Shown piece after piece: positions 1 through 8,125 of a DNA stretch of 64,000 bases. The notes beneath the pieces are model-generated. The model searched no databases. It saw only the letters and a list, made by a program, of their open reading frames with translations, and was not told the DNA's origin. Origin of the DNA: Desulfobacterales bacterium. Lineage in GTDB: Bacteria; Desulfobacterota; Desulfobacteria; Desulfobacterales; Desulfosalsimonadaceae. Position 1 is the first letter of the stretch, and each line of letters starts with the position of its first letter. The position numbers and the translations under genes are program-made. The stretch lies in the NCBI GenBank assembly GCA_007134875.1, contig SLJY01000002.1, positions 1-64,000 of the forward strand. The letters run 5' to 3'.

Positions 1-223
1 AGACAAAATCCTCGAACCCGTAACGCTCTATGACATCCTGAAAATAGAGATAATTTTCATCCGCCTGGTCGATAAGGGTTTCCGCGGATGCCTCGATCTG
101 GAAATTCCTGGCGTTTACGGCCAGAACACCCAGTACCAGAAAAAAACAAAACAGTACCACAAGGGGATGCCGAAGCAGGATTCTGTCGAAAAACCATTTC
201 ACCGGATCAAAGCGGGATTCCAT
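1..223 (-). CDS. RND/MMPL-family transporter, N-terminal part only
   Basis: This reading frame is too short for the ORF track because the window edge cuts it. It starts at an ATG at 223 and reads MESRFDPVKWFFDRILLRHP, then one hydrophobic helix (about residues 20-41) and the start of an extracytoplasmic segment (NFQIEASAETLIDQADENYL). That arrangement is typical of the N-terminus of large RND/MMPL exporters, including HpnN-type lipid or hopanoid transporters. It lies 45 bp downstream of the mlaC-like gene on the same strand, which supports a lipid-transport role. Seen: the start, TM1 and the beginning of the loop. Inferred: the family, because about 90% of the protein is outside the window. 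It could also be another MMPL-type exporter. Confidence 0.65.
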   Translation of the reverse strand, partial: MESRFDPVKWFFDRILLRHPLVVLFCFFLVLGVLAVNARNFQIEASAETLIDQADENYLYFQDVIERYGFEDFV

Positions 224-268
224 CAACTAAATTTCTTTCCCTTCATCAGCGCATCCTATGCCGATCAC

Positions 269-907
269 CTATTGCTGGTTCTCGATTTCCGGAACCTCCA
301 TGGTCTTAAGCTGTTCCAGCATCTCTTCAACCGAAAGATCGCGCATTACTTCGTTGAACTGGCTGCGGTAGCTTGCCACGATGCTCACCCCGCTGATTTC
401 CACGTCATACACCCGCCATCCTTCATCCCCGTCAAGATGAAACTTGTAGAGCATGTCCACGGAGGAATCCTTCATGCTGGCCCGGATCGGAACGTGAACC
501 CGGTTGTCCTGAGCCGATTTTTCCCTGATTTCAACCCGGGTTTCCGCATCCCCCTGGACCATGGCGATATTTTCGAAATAGGAGTCCTTCAGACGCCTGA
601 CGAAACGTTCCACGAAAATGTCTCGCTGCTCCCGGTCCAGCTGCCGCCAATTTCTGGGGCCAAGCGAAAGGCGTGCAATAAGCCCGTAATTGAACACGGG
701 ATCAATAACGGCCTCGATTCTCTCTTTTTGCTCTTCGGTCGTAAGATCCTTATTTTTAAGAATATACAAAACTTCGTCAATGCTTTCCTCCAGGCGCTTT
801 ACAGCATCCTCCGGGGGATGGGCATCATTTTCTTCGGCCGGTGCGACCGCAGCCATCACCAGGACAATGACCAATGCAGCCATTGCTGCGGCAAGAATTT
901 TCTTCAT
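269..907 (-). CDS. mlaC: MlaC/Ttg2D-family periplasmic phospholipid-binding protein
   Basis: A 212-aa protein with an N-terminal signal peptide (MKKILAAAMAALVIVLVMAAVAPAEE). The mature part carries family patterns such as the NYGLIARLSLGPRNW segment, the EQRDIFVERFVRRLKDSYF helix and a C-terminal WRVYDVEISGVSIVASYRSQF block, which matches MlaC/Ttg2D (HpnM in hopanoid clusters). MlaC carries phospholipid across the periplasm between the outer-membrane MlaA complex and an inner-membrane transporter. It sits 20 bp after mlaA and 45 bp before the RND-transporter start, so these are probably one operon. No MlaFEDB ABC genes are visible here. An RND partner instead of an ABC transporter resembles the HpnM/HpnN arrangement. 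Confidence 0.88.
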   Translation of the reverse strand: MKKILAAAMAALVIVLVMAAVAPAEENDAHPPEDAVKRLEESIDEVLYILKNKDLTTEEQKERIEAVIDPVFNYGLIARLSLGPRNWRQLDREQRDIFVERFVRRLKDSYFENIAMVQGDAETRVEIREKSAQDNRVHVPIRASMKDSSVDMLYKFHLDGDEGWRVYDVEISGVSIVASYRSQFNEVMRDLSVEEMLEQLKTMEVPEIENQQ

Positions 908-927
908 TTTTAACGAATCCTTAAAAA

Positions 928-1950
928 TTATTCGCGTATCTGTTTTTCGCGGTTCTGTTCATAGGCGTTTCGCAGAAAGATATACAGATCGATCGCCTCC
1001 GCGGTTAAACGCTCATATTCGCCGAGGTGGAGCGAGGCATAGTTGATGGCGTCGACCCCCTTGATGGCAAGTCCGGGATAGACTCCTTCAACATAATAAA
1101 CCGGATCCAGGAACCCGTCAACCAGGATGCCGAAAGCGTCGCGCACGTTGGAGGGTCCGAGTATCGGAAGAACCACGTGAAATCCGCCCCCCAGCCCATA
1201 GTACCCCAAGGTCTGTCCAAAATCTTCGTTTCGCGGTTCGAGGTCGAAACGGCTTGTGGCGGGGTCAAACAGGCCGCCCACCCCCATGGTCGAGTTGATC
1301 AGAAAGCGGGAAGTCTCCTCGAGGGCCGCCCCGCCCTTGAGTTGGAGCGTGTTGTTGACGAGCCGGATAGGATACCCGAGATTTTTGAAAAATCGCTGGA
1401 TGGAACGCCGTACCGGCTCGGGCATCACTTTCGCATATCCGGATGCCGTGGGTTCAATGACCCAGCGGTAAGCCCGGTCATTGAAGGTGGTCATGGCCCG
1501 GTTGTACCGGCGGAGCGGGTCGAACACCTCCTCGTCATGGCGATCGAACTCGTCGAATTCATCAAAGTCGGAGAAATCGTCAAATTCGTCAAAACCGTCA
1601 TTCTCGTCAAGCGCATCGAAATCGTTTTCAAACCCGTCTTCCTCTTCCGCGCCGCCGGAACCGTTGTCCGGAACAGGGTTTCCTTCCCCGGCGGAATCAC
1701 CGGATCCGCCGGTGTCCCTGGCCGGATTGTCGGGCAGTGCGCCGGGGCCGGCACCGTGGCCTTTGGTCGCAGCAAAGGCTGTGTATCGGGATTGGGAACT
1801 GAAATGAGGACTGGATTCACCTGAAAGCGCCGGCATCTTCCCGCCGGCGCATCCGGCCGCCAAAAAGACGACTCCCGTCAATAAAACCACGGCTGCACGC
1901 CCGGCAGACCTTTCCCCCCCCTCCATGGAAAACCGTTTTCTTTTCATCAC
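928..1950 (-). CDS. mlaA: MlaA/VacJ-family outer-membrane lipoprotein with acidic Phe-Asp-rich insert
   Basis: A 340-aa protein with a lipoprotein signal and lipobox (LLTGVVFLAAGC) about 33 residues in. MlaA removes mislocalised phospholipid from the outer leaflet and passes it to MlaC. The MlaA domain fills the C-terminal 200 residues, beginning at DPLRRYNRAMTTFNDRAYRW and including FLINSTMGVGGLFDPA and the GFHVVLPILGPSNVRDAFG block. Between the lipobox and this domain lies an unusual linker of about 110 residues, with a Gly/Ser-rich part followed by a highly acidic Asp/Glu/Phe-rich stretch (DEFDDFSDFDEFDEFD). Typical MlaA proteins are about 250 aa, so the linker explains the extra length. 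It is first in an mlaA-mlaC-RND operon. Met1, Met2 or Met9 could be the start; all precede the signal peptide. Confidence 0.9.
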   Translation of the reverse strand: MMKRKRFSMEGGERSAGRAAVVLLTGVVFLAAGCAGGKMPALSGESSPHFSSQSRYTAFAATKGHGAGPGALPDNPARDTGGSGDSAGEGNPVPDNGSGGAEEEDGFENDFDALDENDGFDEFDDFSDFDEFDEFDRHDEEVFDPLRRYNRAMTTFNDRAYRWVIEPTASGYAKVMPEPVRRSIQRFFKNLGYPIRLVNNTLQLKGGAALEETSRFLINSTMGVGGLFDPATSRFDLEPRNEDFGQTLGYYGLGGGFHVVLPILGPSNVRDAFGILVDGFLDPVYYVEGVYPGLAIKGVDAINYASLHLGEYERLTAEAIDLYIFLRNAYEQNREKQIRE

Positions 1951-1957
1951 TGCCTTT

Positions 1958-2069
1958 GATTAACTCGTAAAAAGTCGCAATCAGACTTCTTTGTAAAAAA
2001 TTCAAAATCCGGGATAACGCGATCTCGAAGAATGCAGCTTAGCTGATCGGGACACTTTACGAAGCCGTC
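1958..2069 (+). repeat. Family A palindromic element, diverged short copy (A1)
   Basis: Starts GATTAACTCGTAAAAAGTC and ends TTTACGAAGCCGTC, matching the ends of the other family A copies. It has the internal CGATCTCGAAGAATGCAGC block but lacks part of the middle. It is flanked by GCCTTT on the left and ACCTTT on the right, a probable 6-bp target duplication with one mismatch. It fills the space between mlaA and mtaD, which are on the same strand. Confidence 0.75.
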
Positions 2070-2078
2070 ACCTTTAAT

Positions 2079-3425
2079 TTAAATGACTCTATTGACCCGC
2101 CAGTTGTGCATGCGCCGGATGTCGTCGGACAATGCCTTCATTTCAGCCATGATCCGGTCCGTGTCAATGGCTAGCAGCCGCCTTTTTTCGACCACCACCC
2201 GTCCGTTGATCACCACGGTGTCGACATCGCTTCCAGATGCTGCGTACACCAGGAGGGAAAACGGGTCGTAGCGAGGTGTAAGATGCGGTTTATCGGTATC
2301 GACAATAATAATATCCGCTTTTTTTCCGACTACGAGCGATCCGGTCATGTGATCCAGCCCGAGCGCTCGGGCAGCATCGATCGTCGCCATTTTCAGCACC
2401 GTCCGGGCATCCATGACGGTGGGATCCAGGCTGTTGGCCTTGTGAATCTTTGCGGCCGTATCCATTTCCGAAAACATATCCAGGTCGTTGTTGCTGGCCG
2501 GGCCGTCTGTGCCAAGCCCTACGCACAGCCCGGCTTCGAGCATGGCGGGCACCGGTGCGATGCCCGATGCGAGCTTCATGTTGCTTTCCGGGTTGTGGGC
2601 CACCTTCACGTTGAATCGCCGAAGAATCTCGATTTCCGAGTCATCCACAACCACACAGTGGCATGCCAGCGTCCGGCCGGAAAGCACGCCGATATCGGCC
2701 AGGTGGGCCACCGGGGATTTTCCGTAGCGCTCGAAGACGCCCTGCTTTTCCGTCATGGTTTCCGAGAGATGGATAATCAACGGGATATCATATTCCGCCG
2801 ATATCGCCGCCGCCTTCTCCAACAGGTCCGGGGCGCACAGGTAGGGGGAATGAGGTTCAACGGCGATCGAAACCAGCGGGTCGTTTTGCCATTTTTCGGC
2901 GAGTTCCCGGGTGTACCGGAGTCCGGCATCGATCGGCCCGTAATTGGGGGAGTCGAAATCGTAGAGAACCTCCCCCACCACCGCCCGCATGCCGGATTCG
3001 GCGGCGGCCCGGGCGACCGCGTCCTCGAAGAGGTACATATCGGAAAAGCAGGTGGTTCCTGAAAGCATCATTTCGGCGCAGGCCAGCATGGTCGATGTGT
3101 GGACCTTGGCCGCATCGAGCCGGGATTCGGCGGGCAGGATATAATTGTTGAGCCAATCCATCAGATCCAGGTCATCGGCCAGCCCCCTGAAGCAGGTCAT
3201 GGCCGCGTGGGTGTGGGTGTTGATGAGTCCCGGCAGAATGATCCCGCCGGCCGCATCGATGACGCGGCCGGCCATGGCCGCATCGATTCCGCCCGCATCC
3301 CCCGCGTAGGTGATGGTATCGCCTGCCACGCACACGGCGCCGTTGTCATATACGGTATTGTCTTCGTCCATGGTGAGCACGATGCCGCCTGTGATCACGC
3401 GTTCGTTTTCCAGCGGCTTATGCAT
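2079..3425 (-). CDS. mtaD: Methylthioadenosine/S-adenosylhomocysteine deaminase family amidohydrolase
   Basis: Metal-dependent amidohydrolase of about 448 aa. Metal ligands are visible in the NTHTHAAMTCFRG strand (HxH), in VEPHSPYLC, in IIHLSET and in VGLGTDGPASNN, the classic TIM-barrel set for the MtaD/SahH-deaminase and TrzN-like group. It deaminates 5'-methylthioadenosine or SAH to the inosine form. The ORF can extend to an ATG at 3440, but the ATG at 3425 (MHKPLENERV) gives an 8-nt overlap with the upstream nucleoside phosphorylase stop and is preferred. The overlap indicates translational coupling. Together with the phosphorylase this points to methylthioinosine-route MTA salvage. Other adenosine-like substrates cannot be excluded from sequence. 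Confidence 0.88.
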   Translation of the reverse strand: MHKPLENERVITGGIVLTMDEDNTVYDNGAVCVAGDTITYAGDAGGIDAAMAGRVIDAAGGIILPGLINTHTHAAMTCFRGLADDLDLMDWLNNYILPAESRLDAAKVHTSTMLACAEMMLSGTTCFSDMYLFEDAVARAAAESGMRAVVGEVLYDFDSPNYGPIDAGLRYTRELAEKWQNDPLVSIAVEPHSPYLCAPDLLEKAAAISAEYDIPLIIHLSETMTEKQGVFERYGKSPVAHLADIGVLSGRTLACHCVVVDDSEIEILRRFNVKVAHNPESNMKLASGIAPVPAMLEAGLCVGLGTDGPASNNDLDMFSEMDTAAKIHKANSLDPTVMDARTVLKMATIDAARALGLDHMTGSLVVGKKADIIIVDTDKPHLTPRYDPFSLLVYAASGSDVDTVVINGRVVVEKRRLLAIDTDRIMAEMKALSDDIRRMHNWRVNRVI

Positions 3426-4260
3426 CGATTCTCCCTGCAATGGCGGTTATGAGCCCTGCCAGACGGCCGGCGGCGGCATCGGCGACACGGATGATCTCCC
3501 CCACGGTGGCGGGCTCGGGACGATCCGGATCGTTGACGTTGGTAATGGTCGAAAGTCCCAGGATGTGCATCTGCGCATGGACCGCGGCAATCGCTTCCTG
3601 CACGGTGGACATGCCCACCGCGTCCGCGCCGATCATCCGGATGAAACGGGTTTCGGCCGGCGTTTCAAGGGACGGCCCCTTCAGGCCGAGGTATACGCCC
3701 TGCCGCAGAACAAGCCCCGCCCCGGTCCCGGCCTCGACGGCTGCGGCGGCAAGGCGGCTGCTGTAGACGCGGGTCATGTCGGGAAAGCGGATCCCCCACG
3801 CCTCGTCATTGGGTCCGACCAGGGGATTTTCCCCGGTAAAATTGATGTGATCGGAAATCACCATGATATCGCCCGGGACAAATTCCGGGTTCAGCCCGCC
3901 GGCGGCATTGCTGATGATAAGCGTTTTTACGCCCATGACCTGCATCACCCGCACCGGGAAGGTCACTTCGGCCGGCGTGTATCCCTCGTAGAGGTGAAAG
4001 CGCCCTTCCATGGCGATTGCCGGTTTTCCGCCGAGCCGGCCGGCCAGCAGGCGGCCTGCATGCCCCGCCACGGTGGACACCGGAAACCCCGGTATTTCCC
4101 CGTAATCAATGGCGAAGTCCGTTTCCAGCCCGGACAGGCTGCCGCCCAGCCCGGTTCCGGTCATCAGGCCCAAAACGGGCTTGATTCCGGTCCTCTCCAG
4201 GAGAAAAACGGCACTGTCTTGGGCTTGCTTCAGGCAGGATGTCATTGGGTTTTTCCTCAT
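3418..4260 (-). CDS. Purine nucleoside phosphorylase (trimeric, 6-oxopurine type)
   Basis: A 280-aa protein of the trimeric PNP/MTAP family, with the phosphate-binding GTGLGG loop, the VRVMQVMGVKTLIISNAAGGLN strand (quoted in part), DHINFTGENPLVG, and GMSTVQEAIAA followed by STITN. Having Glu in the TVQEA motif and Asn in the STITN position is typical of 6-oxopurine (inosine/guanosine) phosphorylases rather than adenine-specific MTAPs. Placed directly ahead of mtaD and overlapping it, it fits a two-step route: MtaD makes methylthioinosine and this enzyme releases hypoxanthine and methylthioribose-1-phosphate. This pathway assignment is inference. A plausible sigma70 promoter lies about 110 bp upstream. 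Confidence 0.88.
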   Translation of the reverse strand: MRKNPMTSCLKQAQDSAVFLLERTGIKPVLGLMTGTGLGGSLSGLETDFAIDYGEIPGFPVSTVAGHAGRLLAGRLGGKPAIAMEGRFHLYEGYTPAEVTFPVRVMQVMGVKTLIISNAAGGLNPEFVPGDIMVISDHINFTGENPLVGPNDEAWGIRFPDMTRVYSSRLAAAAVEAGTGAGLVLRQGVYLGLKGPSLETPAETRFIRMIGADAVGMSTVQEAIAAVHAQMHILGLSTITNVNDPDRPEPATVGEIIRVADAAAGRLAGLITAIAGRIDA

Positions 4261-4372
4261 TCAGCGACTGCCTCGACCGGCAGCATCGCGGGAGTATACA
4301 AAAACCCCCGCGGTTCCGGGTTTTCATCATTCAGGGTCGGTATATTCGTGAAACAGGTGTTCGAAAAAGGTA

Positions 4373-4402
4373 TATATAGACACTTTCATTTGTCTTCGTC
4401 AA
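4373..4402 (-). promoter_or_regulatory. Putative sigma70 promoter for the phosphorylase-mtaD operon
   Basis: On the minus strand, TTGACG (4402-4397), an 18-bp spacer and TATATA (4378-4373) face the phosphorylase start at 4260. A 12-bp direct duplication (TCAAGCATGGGG twice) lies just upstream on the same strand. Only the motif match supports the call. Confidence 0.5.
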
Positions 4403-4444
4403 GCATGGGGTCAAGCATGGGGAAAAAATATAGGCAGCCGGCGC

Positions 4445-5155
4445 TTATTTCTTATTTTTACCGATCCCCATGGGATATCCTTGGAGAAACCAGGCGGTTC
4501 GCTTACGGTTAACGGCCTCCAGGTGTTTCATCCGATGCCGGTCAAACAATTCGGGGCGTCGTTTTTTCCAGAGCTTGTAAACGCCGGAAAGATCGATGTC
4601 TTTCAAAAGCTGCCGAAGATAGCGGGGAACACGCCGCAGGTTCAAGCCGGTCTGAAAGTCGAGAAGCACGGGGTTTCCCCCGGCCTGCACCAACACGTTG
4701 CGGTGGTTGCGAACATCAAGATGCACGATGTTGCGATCATGCATCTGCATAACCGTTTTTTCCAAAAGGGGGAAAAAATCGTCCGGTATATCATCGTTTA
4801 CCACATCCCGAAGATTGCGGCCCGGGACAAACCGGTATCCCATGGCATACGCATCCAGCCGGAACGGGTCAGCGGGCACCCCTTTGATACCCTGAAGGCG
4901 CAAAAGCGTTTCGTATTCCCGTTGAATCGCCAAACAGCCCCATGTCTTGCGTATCAATGGCGGGCAGGGAGAAAAATCCTTGAGCACCCACTCCCCTTCG
5001 CCGGAATGAAAATAAAACAAATCCGCATTCGCCCTCCTGCCCCCGGACAGGCCTTTCACAAGCAGTTCCGGATCTTTTTTATAAAATGCGGAGCGATCGA
5101 ATCCTCTTTTCAATTTCTTCCTTTCCTGTATCCTGATAGACAAACCAGCTATCAT
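4445..5155 (-). CDS. Kdo/RIO-like small-molecule kinase family protein
   Basis: A 236-aa protein with a compact kinase fold. A likely nucleotide-binding Lys lies in GEWVLKDFSPCP, a helix Glu in IQREYETLLRL, the catalytic loop is HLDVRNHRNVLV, and the metal-binding motif is LLDFQTG (DFG-like). This matches the LPS-kinase (WaaP/KdkA) and RIO-like families, which phosphorylate sugars of lipid A-core or small molecules. It stands alone between the phosphorylase operon and rnfB, away from the LPS cluster 40 kb later. The substrate is unknown; LPS core or another envelope glycan is an inference from family membership. Confidence 0.65.
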   Translation of the reverse strand: MIAGLSIRIQERKKLKRGFDRSAFYKKDPELLVKGLSGGRRANADLFYFHSGEGEWVLKDFSPCPPLIRKTWGCLAIQREYETLLRLQGIKGVPADPFRLDAYAMGYRFVPGRNLRDVVNDDIPDDFFPLLEKTVMQMHDRNIVHLDVRNHRNVLVQAGGNPVLLDFQTGLNLRRVPRYLRQLLKDIDLSGVYKLWKKRRPELFDRHRMKHLEAVNRKRTAWFLQGYPMGIGKNKK

Positions 5156-5315
5156 TTAGACAACATCGGGCACGAACGCTTTGATAAAGAATACCATCTT
5201 CCGTACGGCAAGGCAAGTCTGTCGGCTTCTTAAAAATTGTGAGCTGACGGCATTTCGGGCTTTTTTCCGCCGGCGAAGGGGAACGTTTTTCAGGATCAAC
5301 GGGACTGTTTTTCAG

Positions 5316-5345
5316 TTGGACATGGGATAAAAACCATGGTATAGG
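5316..5345 (+). promoter_or_regulatory. Putative sigma70 promoter upstream of rnfB
   Basis: TTGGAC (5316-5321), an 18-bp spacer and TATAGG (5340-5345) lie about 105 bp before the RnfB-like start. The rest of the 294-bp gap 5156-5449 shows no gene or strong repeat. Confidence 0.35.
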
Positions 5346-5449
5346 ACATTCTTGATTTTTAACCTTAGATGCGTTGATGCGGATCGGTGCGCATTCACGG
5401 AGCAATAACTACTGATGCTTGCAAACCAATACCTTTTCTGGAGTAAGCT

Positions 5450-7537
5450 ATGATCGATGCAATCCTTATGATGGGTGGCCTGGGAATCATCATCGGTTCC
5501 GGCCTGGCCGTGGCATCCAAAGTCTTTTATGTTTACGTAGACCCAACGGTGGAAAAAATCGAAGGGCTTCTTCCCGGCGCCAACTGCGGCGGCTGCGGGT
5601 ACCCCGGATGCGGTCCTTCCGCCGAAGCCATGGCCAAGGGCAAGCTCTCGCCCGGAGCCTGCGTGGCAGGCGGCAGCGATCTTGCCGAAGCCATCGCCGC
5701 CGTCATGGGGGTGGCCATTGAAGCGAAAGAACCCGATATTGCCCGGCCCGGATGCACCTACAGCGTATCCGAAGCAGCCCGGAAATTCGAATACAAGGGA
5801 TTGAGCGACTGCCAGGCGGCAAGTTTTCTCTATGGCGGCATGAAAGTATGCGACGTCGGCTGCCTGGGTCTTGGATCCTGCATGCGGGCATGTCCCTTTG
5901 ACGCCATCGTCATGTCAGACAACGGGCTTCCTGTTGTAATCGAGGAAAACTGCACCGGCTGCGGAACCTGCGAACGGGTCTGCCCGAAAAACATCATCAA
6001 GCTCTCCTCGGTCACACGGCGGATCCTTCAGGAATACGTCACCGACGACTGTACCACCCCGTGCCAGCGCGCATGTCCCGCAGGCATCAATATCTGCGAA
6101 TACATCCGTCACATCGACGAAGGCAACCCGTCAAAAGCCGTCCAAATCATCAAGGAGCGCAATCCGTTTCCCACGGTCATCGGCCGGATCTGCCCAAGAC
6201 CCTGTGAAAACGAATGCCGGCGCAACCTGGTGGACGAGCCCGTTGCCATCAACTTTCTCAAGCGCTACGCGTCCGATATGGAAATGAACAGCAAAAAACG
6301 CTCCCAGCCCTTCACGGCGCCCGCCACGAACCGGAAAATCGCCGTGGTGGGCGGCGGCGCGGAAGGGCTTTCTGCGGCATTCTTCGCCGCCCGCCTGGGA
6401 CACTCTCCTACCGTATACGAAGCCGAAGACAGGCCAGGCGGACTGCTCCGGAAAGCCATTGCCAGCTACAGGCTGCCCCACGATGTGCTCGACTGGGATA
6501 TTGAGGGCGTGCGGGAGATCGGAGTCGAAATCGTCACCAATGCCGTGTTGGGAAAACATTTTACTGTCTCATCTCTGCTCAATGACGGATTCGAGGCCGT
6601 TCTGCTGGCATCCGGCGGTTTTGACAGCCGTGCGGAAAGGCTCGGCTCCGAAATCGAGGAGCCGGTACCGGGGGTTCATCTTCTCGTGGACGTCATGAAG
6701 GCCGGAATGGCGGGCAGCACAAAAATCCGCCTCAACTCCGGTGTTGTCGTTGCCGGGGGGGCCGAAATCGCGGTTTCAGCAGCGGATATGTGCAAAAAGC
6801 TCGGCGCATCCAGCGTCACCTTTTTATTCCCGGATTCCAGGGAGAAACTGGAGGCCGATGACGTTGCCCTTGATCAACTCGAGCAAAGCGGCGCAAAGAT
6901 TGTATGCAATGCTTCGGTCTCGATGCTTGCCGGAGAGGACAACCTGCTGAGCGCGGTCCGATACGAAGACCGCGAGGAACGCTCGTCCAAGCTGATAGAC
7001 GCGGGCAGCCTGGTAATCGATACCGGCCGCCTGCCGGAGCTGATTTTCAGAAAAGCGCCCGGCGAGCAGGGGCAAGAGGAAGCAGCTGCTGCATCCTCAG
7101 CCGGACCATCCGCCGGACCCGTCCGGTGGGAAGGGCTCCAGCCCTACAAAAACCCATTTTACAGCGAGGAAACGGGACTGCTAACCTCCGGAGGCCCGAT
7201 AACGGACTACAGTGCTGCCATTCGTGCCATCGCAGGCGGAAGACGCTCGGCCGCTTCCGTTCACATGCTTATAAATAACATGACGCTCGCACTGCCGGAA
7301 AAAGCGGTCACCGCCGACACGATCATGCAGGATGTGGATGGACTGGAAAACGTCGGAGCCATCAAGCGCAACATCATGCCCACCTGCGCCGTATCGGAAG
7401 TGCCGGTCAGACACCCGGAGATCGAGCTTGGATTTGAGGAGGAAGCCGCGCGGACCGAAGCATTCCGATGCCTGAAATGCGGCATCATCTGCTATACGCC
7501 GGATCACAGGCGAAGAGAGTTGAAGAAGACCGGGTAA
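5450..7537 (+). CDS. rnfB: RnfB-like ferredoxin subunit fused to a GltD-like FAD/NAD(P) oxidoreductase
   Basis: A 695-aa fusion. Residues 1-30 are a membrane helix, and CGGCGYPGCG is the RnfB-specific Fe-S domain. CMRACPFDAI and CTGCGTCERVCPKNI give two 4Fe-4S ferredoxin motifs. From about residue 200 a glutamate-synthase small-subunit-like module follows: CTTPCQRACPAG and RICPRPCENECRR clusters, a dinucleotide-binding VVGGGAEGLSAAFFAARLG, and a C-terminal CLKCGIIC. RnfB passes electrons between ferredoxin and the Rnf complex; the GltD part would add an NAD(P)H or flavin branch. No rnfCDGEA genes are adjacent, only rseC downstream, so it is an orphan here. It could feed a distant Rnf or act alone as a ferredoxin:NAD(P) enzyme. 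Confidence 0.85.
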   Translation: MIDAILMMGGLGIIIGSGLAVASKVFYVYVDPTVEKIEGLLPGANCGGCGYPGCGPSAEAMAKGKLSPGACVAGGSDLAEAIAAVMGVAIEAKEPDIARPGCTYSVSEAARKFEYKGLSDCQAASFLYGGMKVCDVGCLGLGSCMRACPFDAIVMSDNGLPVVIEENCTGCGTCERVCPKNIIKLSSVTRRILQEYVTDDCTTPCQRACPAGINICEYIRHIDEGNPSKAVQIIKERNPFPTVIGRICPRPCENECRRNLVDEPVAINFLKRYASDMEMNSKKRSQPFTAPATNRKIAVVGGGAEGLSAAFFAARLGHSPTVYEAEDRPGGLLRKAIASYRLPHDVLDWDIEGVREIGVEIVTNAVLGKHFTVSSLLNDGFEAVLLASGGFDSRAERLGSEIEEPVPGVHLLVDVMKAGMAGSTKIRLNSGVVVAGGAEIAVSAADMCKKLGASSVTFLFPDSREKLEADDVALDQLEQSGAKIVCNASVSMLAGEDNLLSAVRYEDREERSSKLIDAGSLVIDTGRLPELIFRKAPGEQGQEEAAAASSAGPSAGPVRWEGLQPYKNPFYSEETGLLTSGGPITDYSAAIRAIAGGRRSAASVHMLINNMTLALPEKAVTADTIMQDVDGLENVGAIKRNIMPTCAVSEVPVRHPEIELGFEEEAARTEAFRCLKCGIICYTPDHRRRELKKTG

Positions 7538-7617
7538 GCGGAAGGCAGACAAGTGATGGCTGGCGGCTTTATCAAAAAGCCCGGGGCGACAGGGCGTATG
7601 CGGTATCATAAGAGGCT

Positions 7618-8115
7618 ATGGCTAAGGAAACGGCAATTGTAACCGGGATCGAGGGCGAATACGCCATGGTTCGGACGCAGCGCACAGACGGTTGTGCCGC
7701 CTGCTCCGAAAAAAACCTCTGCAATGCTCTGGGCGGAGGAAAGGACATGGAGTTCAGGGCCTTAAACCCGGCAGGAGCGCATCCGGGAGACACGGTTCTG
7801 CTCGACTTCAGGGCCTTGCGCCTGCTGCAGCTTTCCTTTCTGCTCTATATTTTTCCCATTGGGGTCCTGATTGCCGGCGCCGTGACCGGGAATGCGCTGG
7901 CCCCGGCATACGGCATCGATGCTTCAGCCGGGGCTGCCGTACTCGGGTTTTCATCGTTTTTTATCGCCATCGGGATAATTTTGCTCCTGGAAAAAAAAGC
8001 GAGGAACTCGGATAAATACAAACCGGTGGTCATTACCGTAAAACGACCGGCCGCCCTTGGCACTCCACCCCCGCCCGAGCAGTGCGAACACTCAAGGCCA
8101 GGCCGGCAGCAATAG
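7618..8115 (+). CDS. rseC: RseC/SoxR-reducing-system family membrane protein
   Basis: A 165-aa protein with an N-terminal beta-rich cytoplasmic part bearing a cysteine cluster (GCAACSEKNLC), then two hydrophobic helices (about residues 65-85 and 100-122) and a short polar tail. This is the RseC/RnfE-associated layout, and the family is known to work with Rnf-type complexes in redox control (SoxR reduction) or sigmaE regulation. It lies 80 bp after the RnfB fusion on the same strand, supporting a shared redox function. The C-terminal tail after the last helix is Pro-rich and unlikely to be conserved. Confidence 0.82.
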   Translation: MAKETAIVTGIEGEYAMVRTQRTDGCAACSEKNLCNALGGGKDMEFRALNPAGAHPGDTVLLDFRALRLLQLSFLLYIFPIGVLIAGAVTGNALAPAYGIDASAGAAVLGFSSFFIAIGIILLLEKKARNSDKYKPVVITVKRPAALGTPPPPEQCEHSRPGRQQ

Positions 8116-8125
8116 GCTGTTGCAC

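Noticed and set aside
3310-4512. 400-aa ORF on the plus strand
   Set aside because: It is antisense to the phosphorylase and mtaD start; no family features.
7560-7585. Possible family A fragment (GGCGGCTTTATCAAAAAGCCCGG)
   Set aside because: The match is too short and weak to separate from chance.
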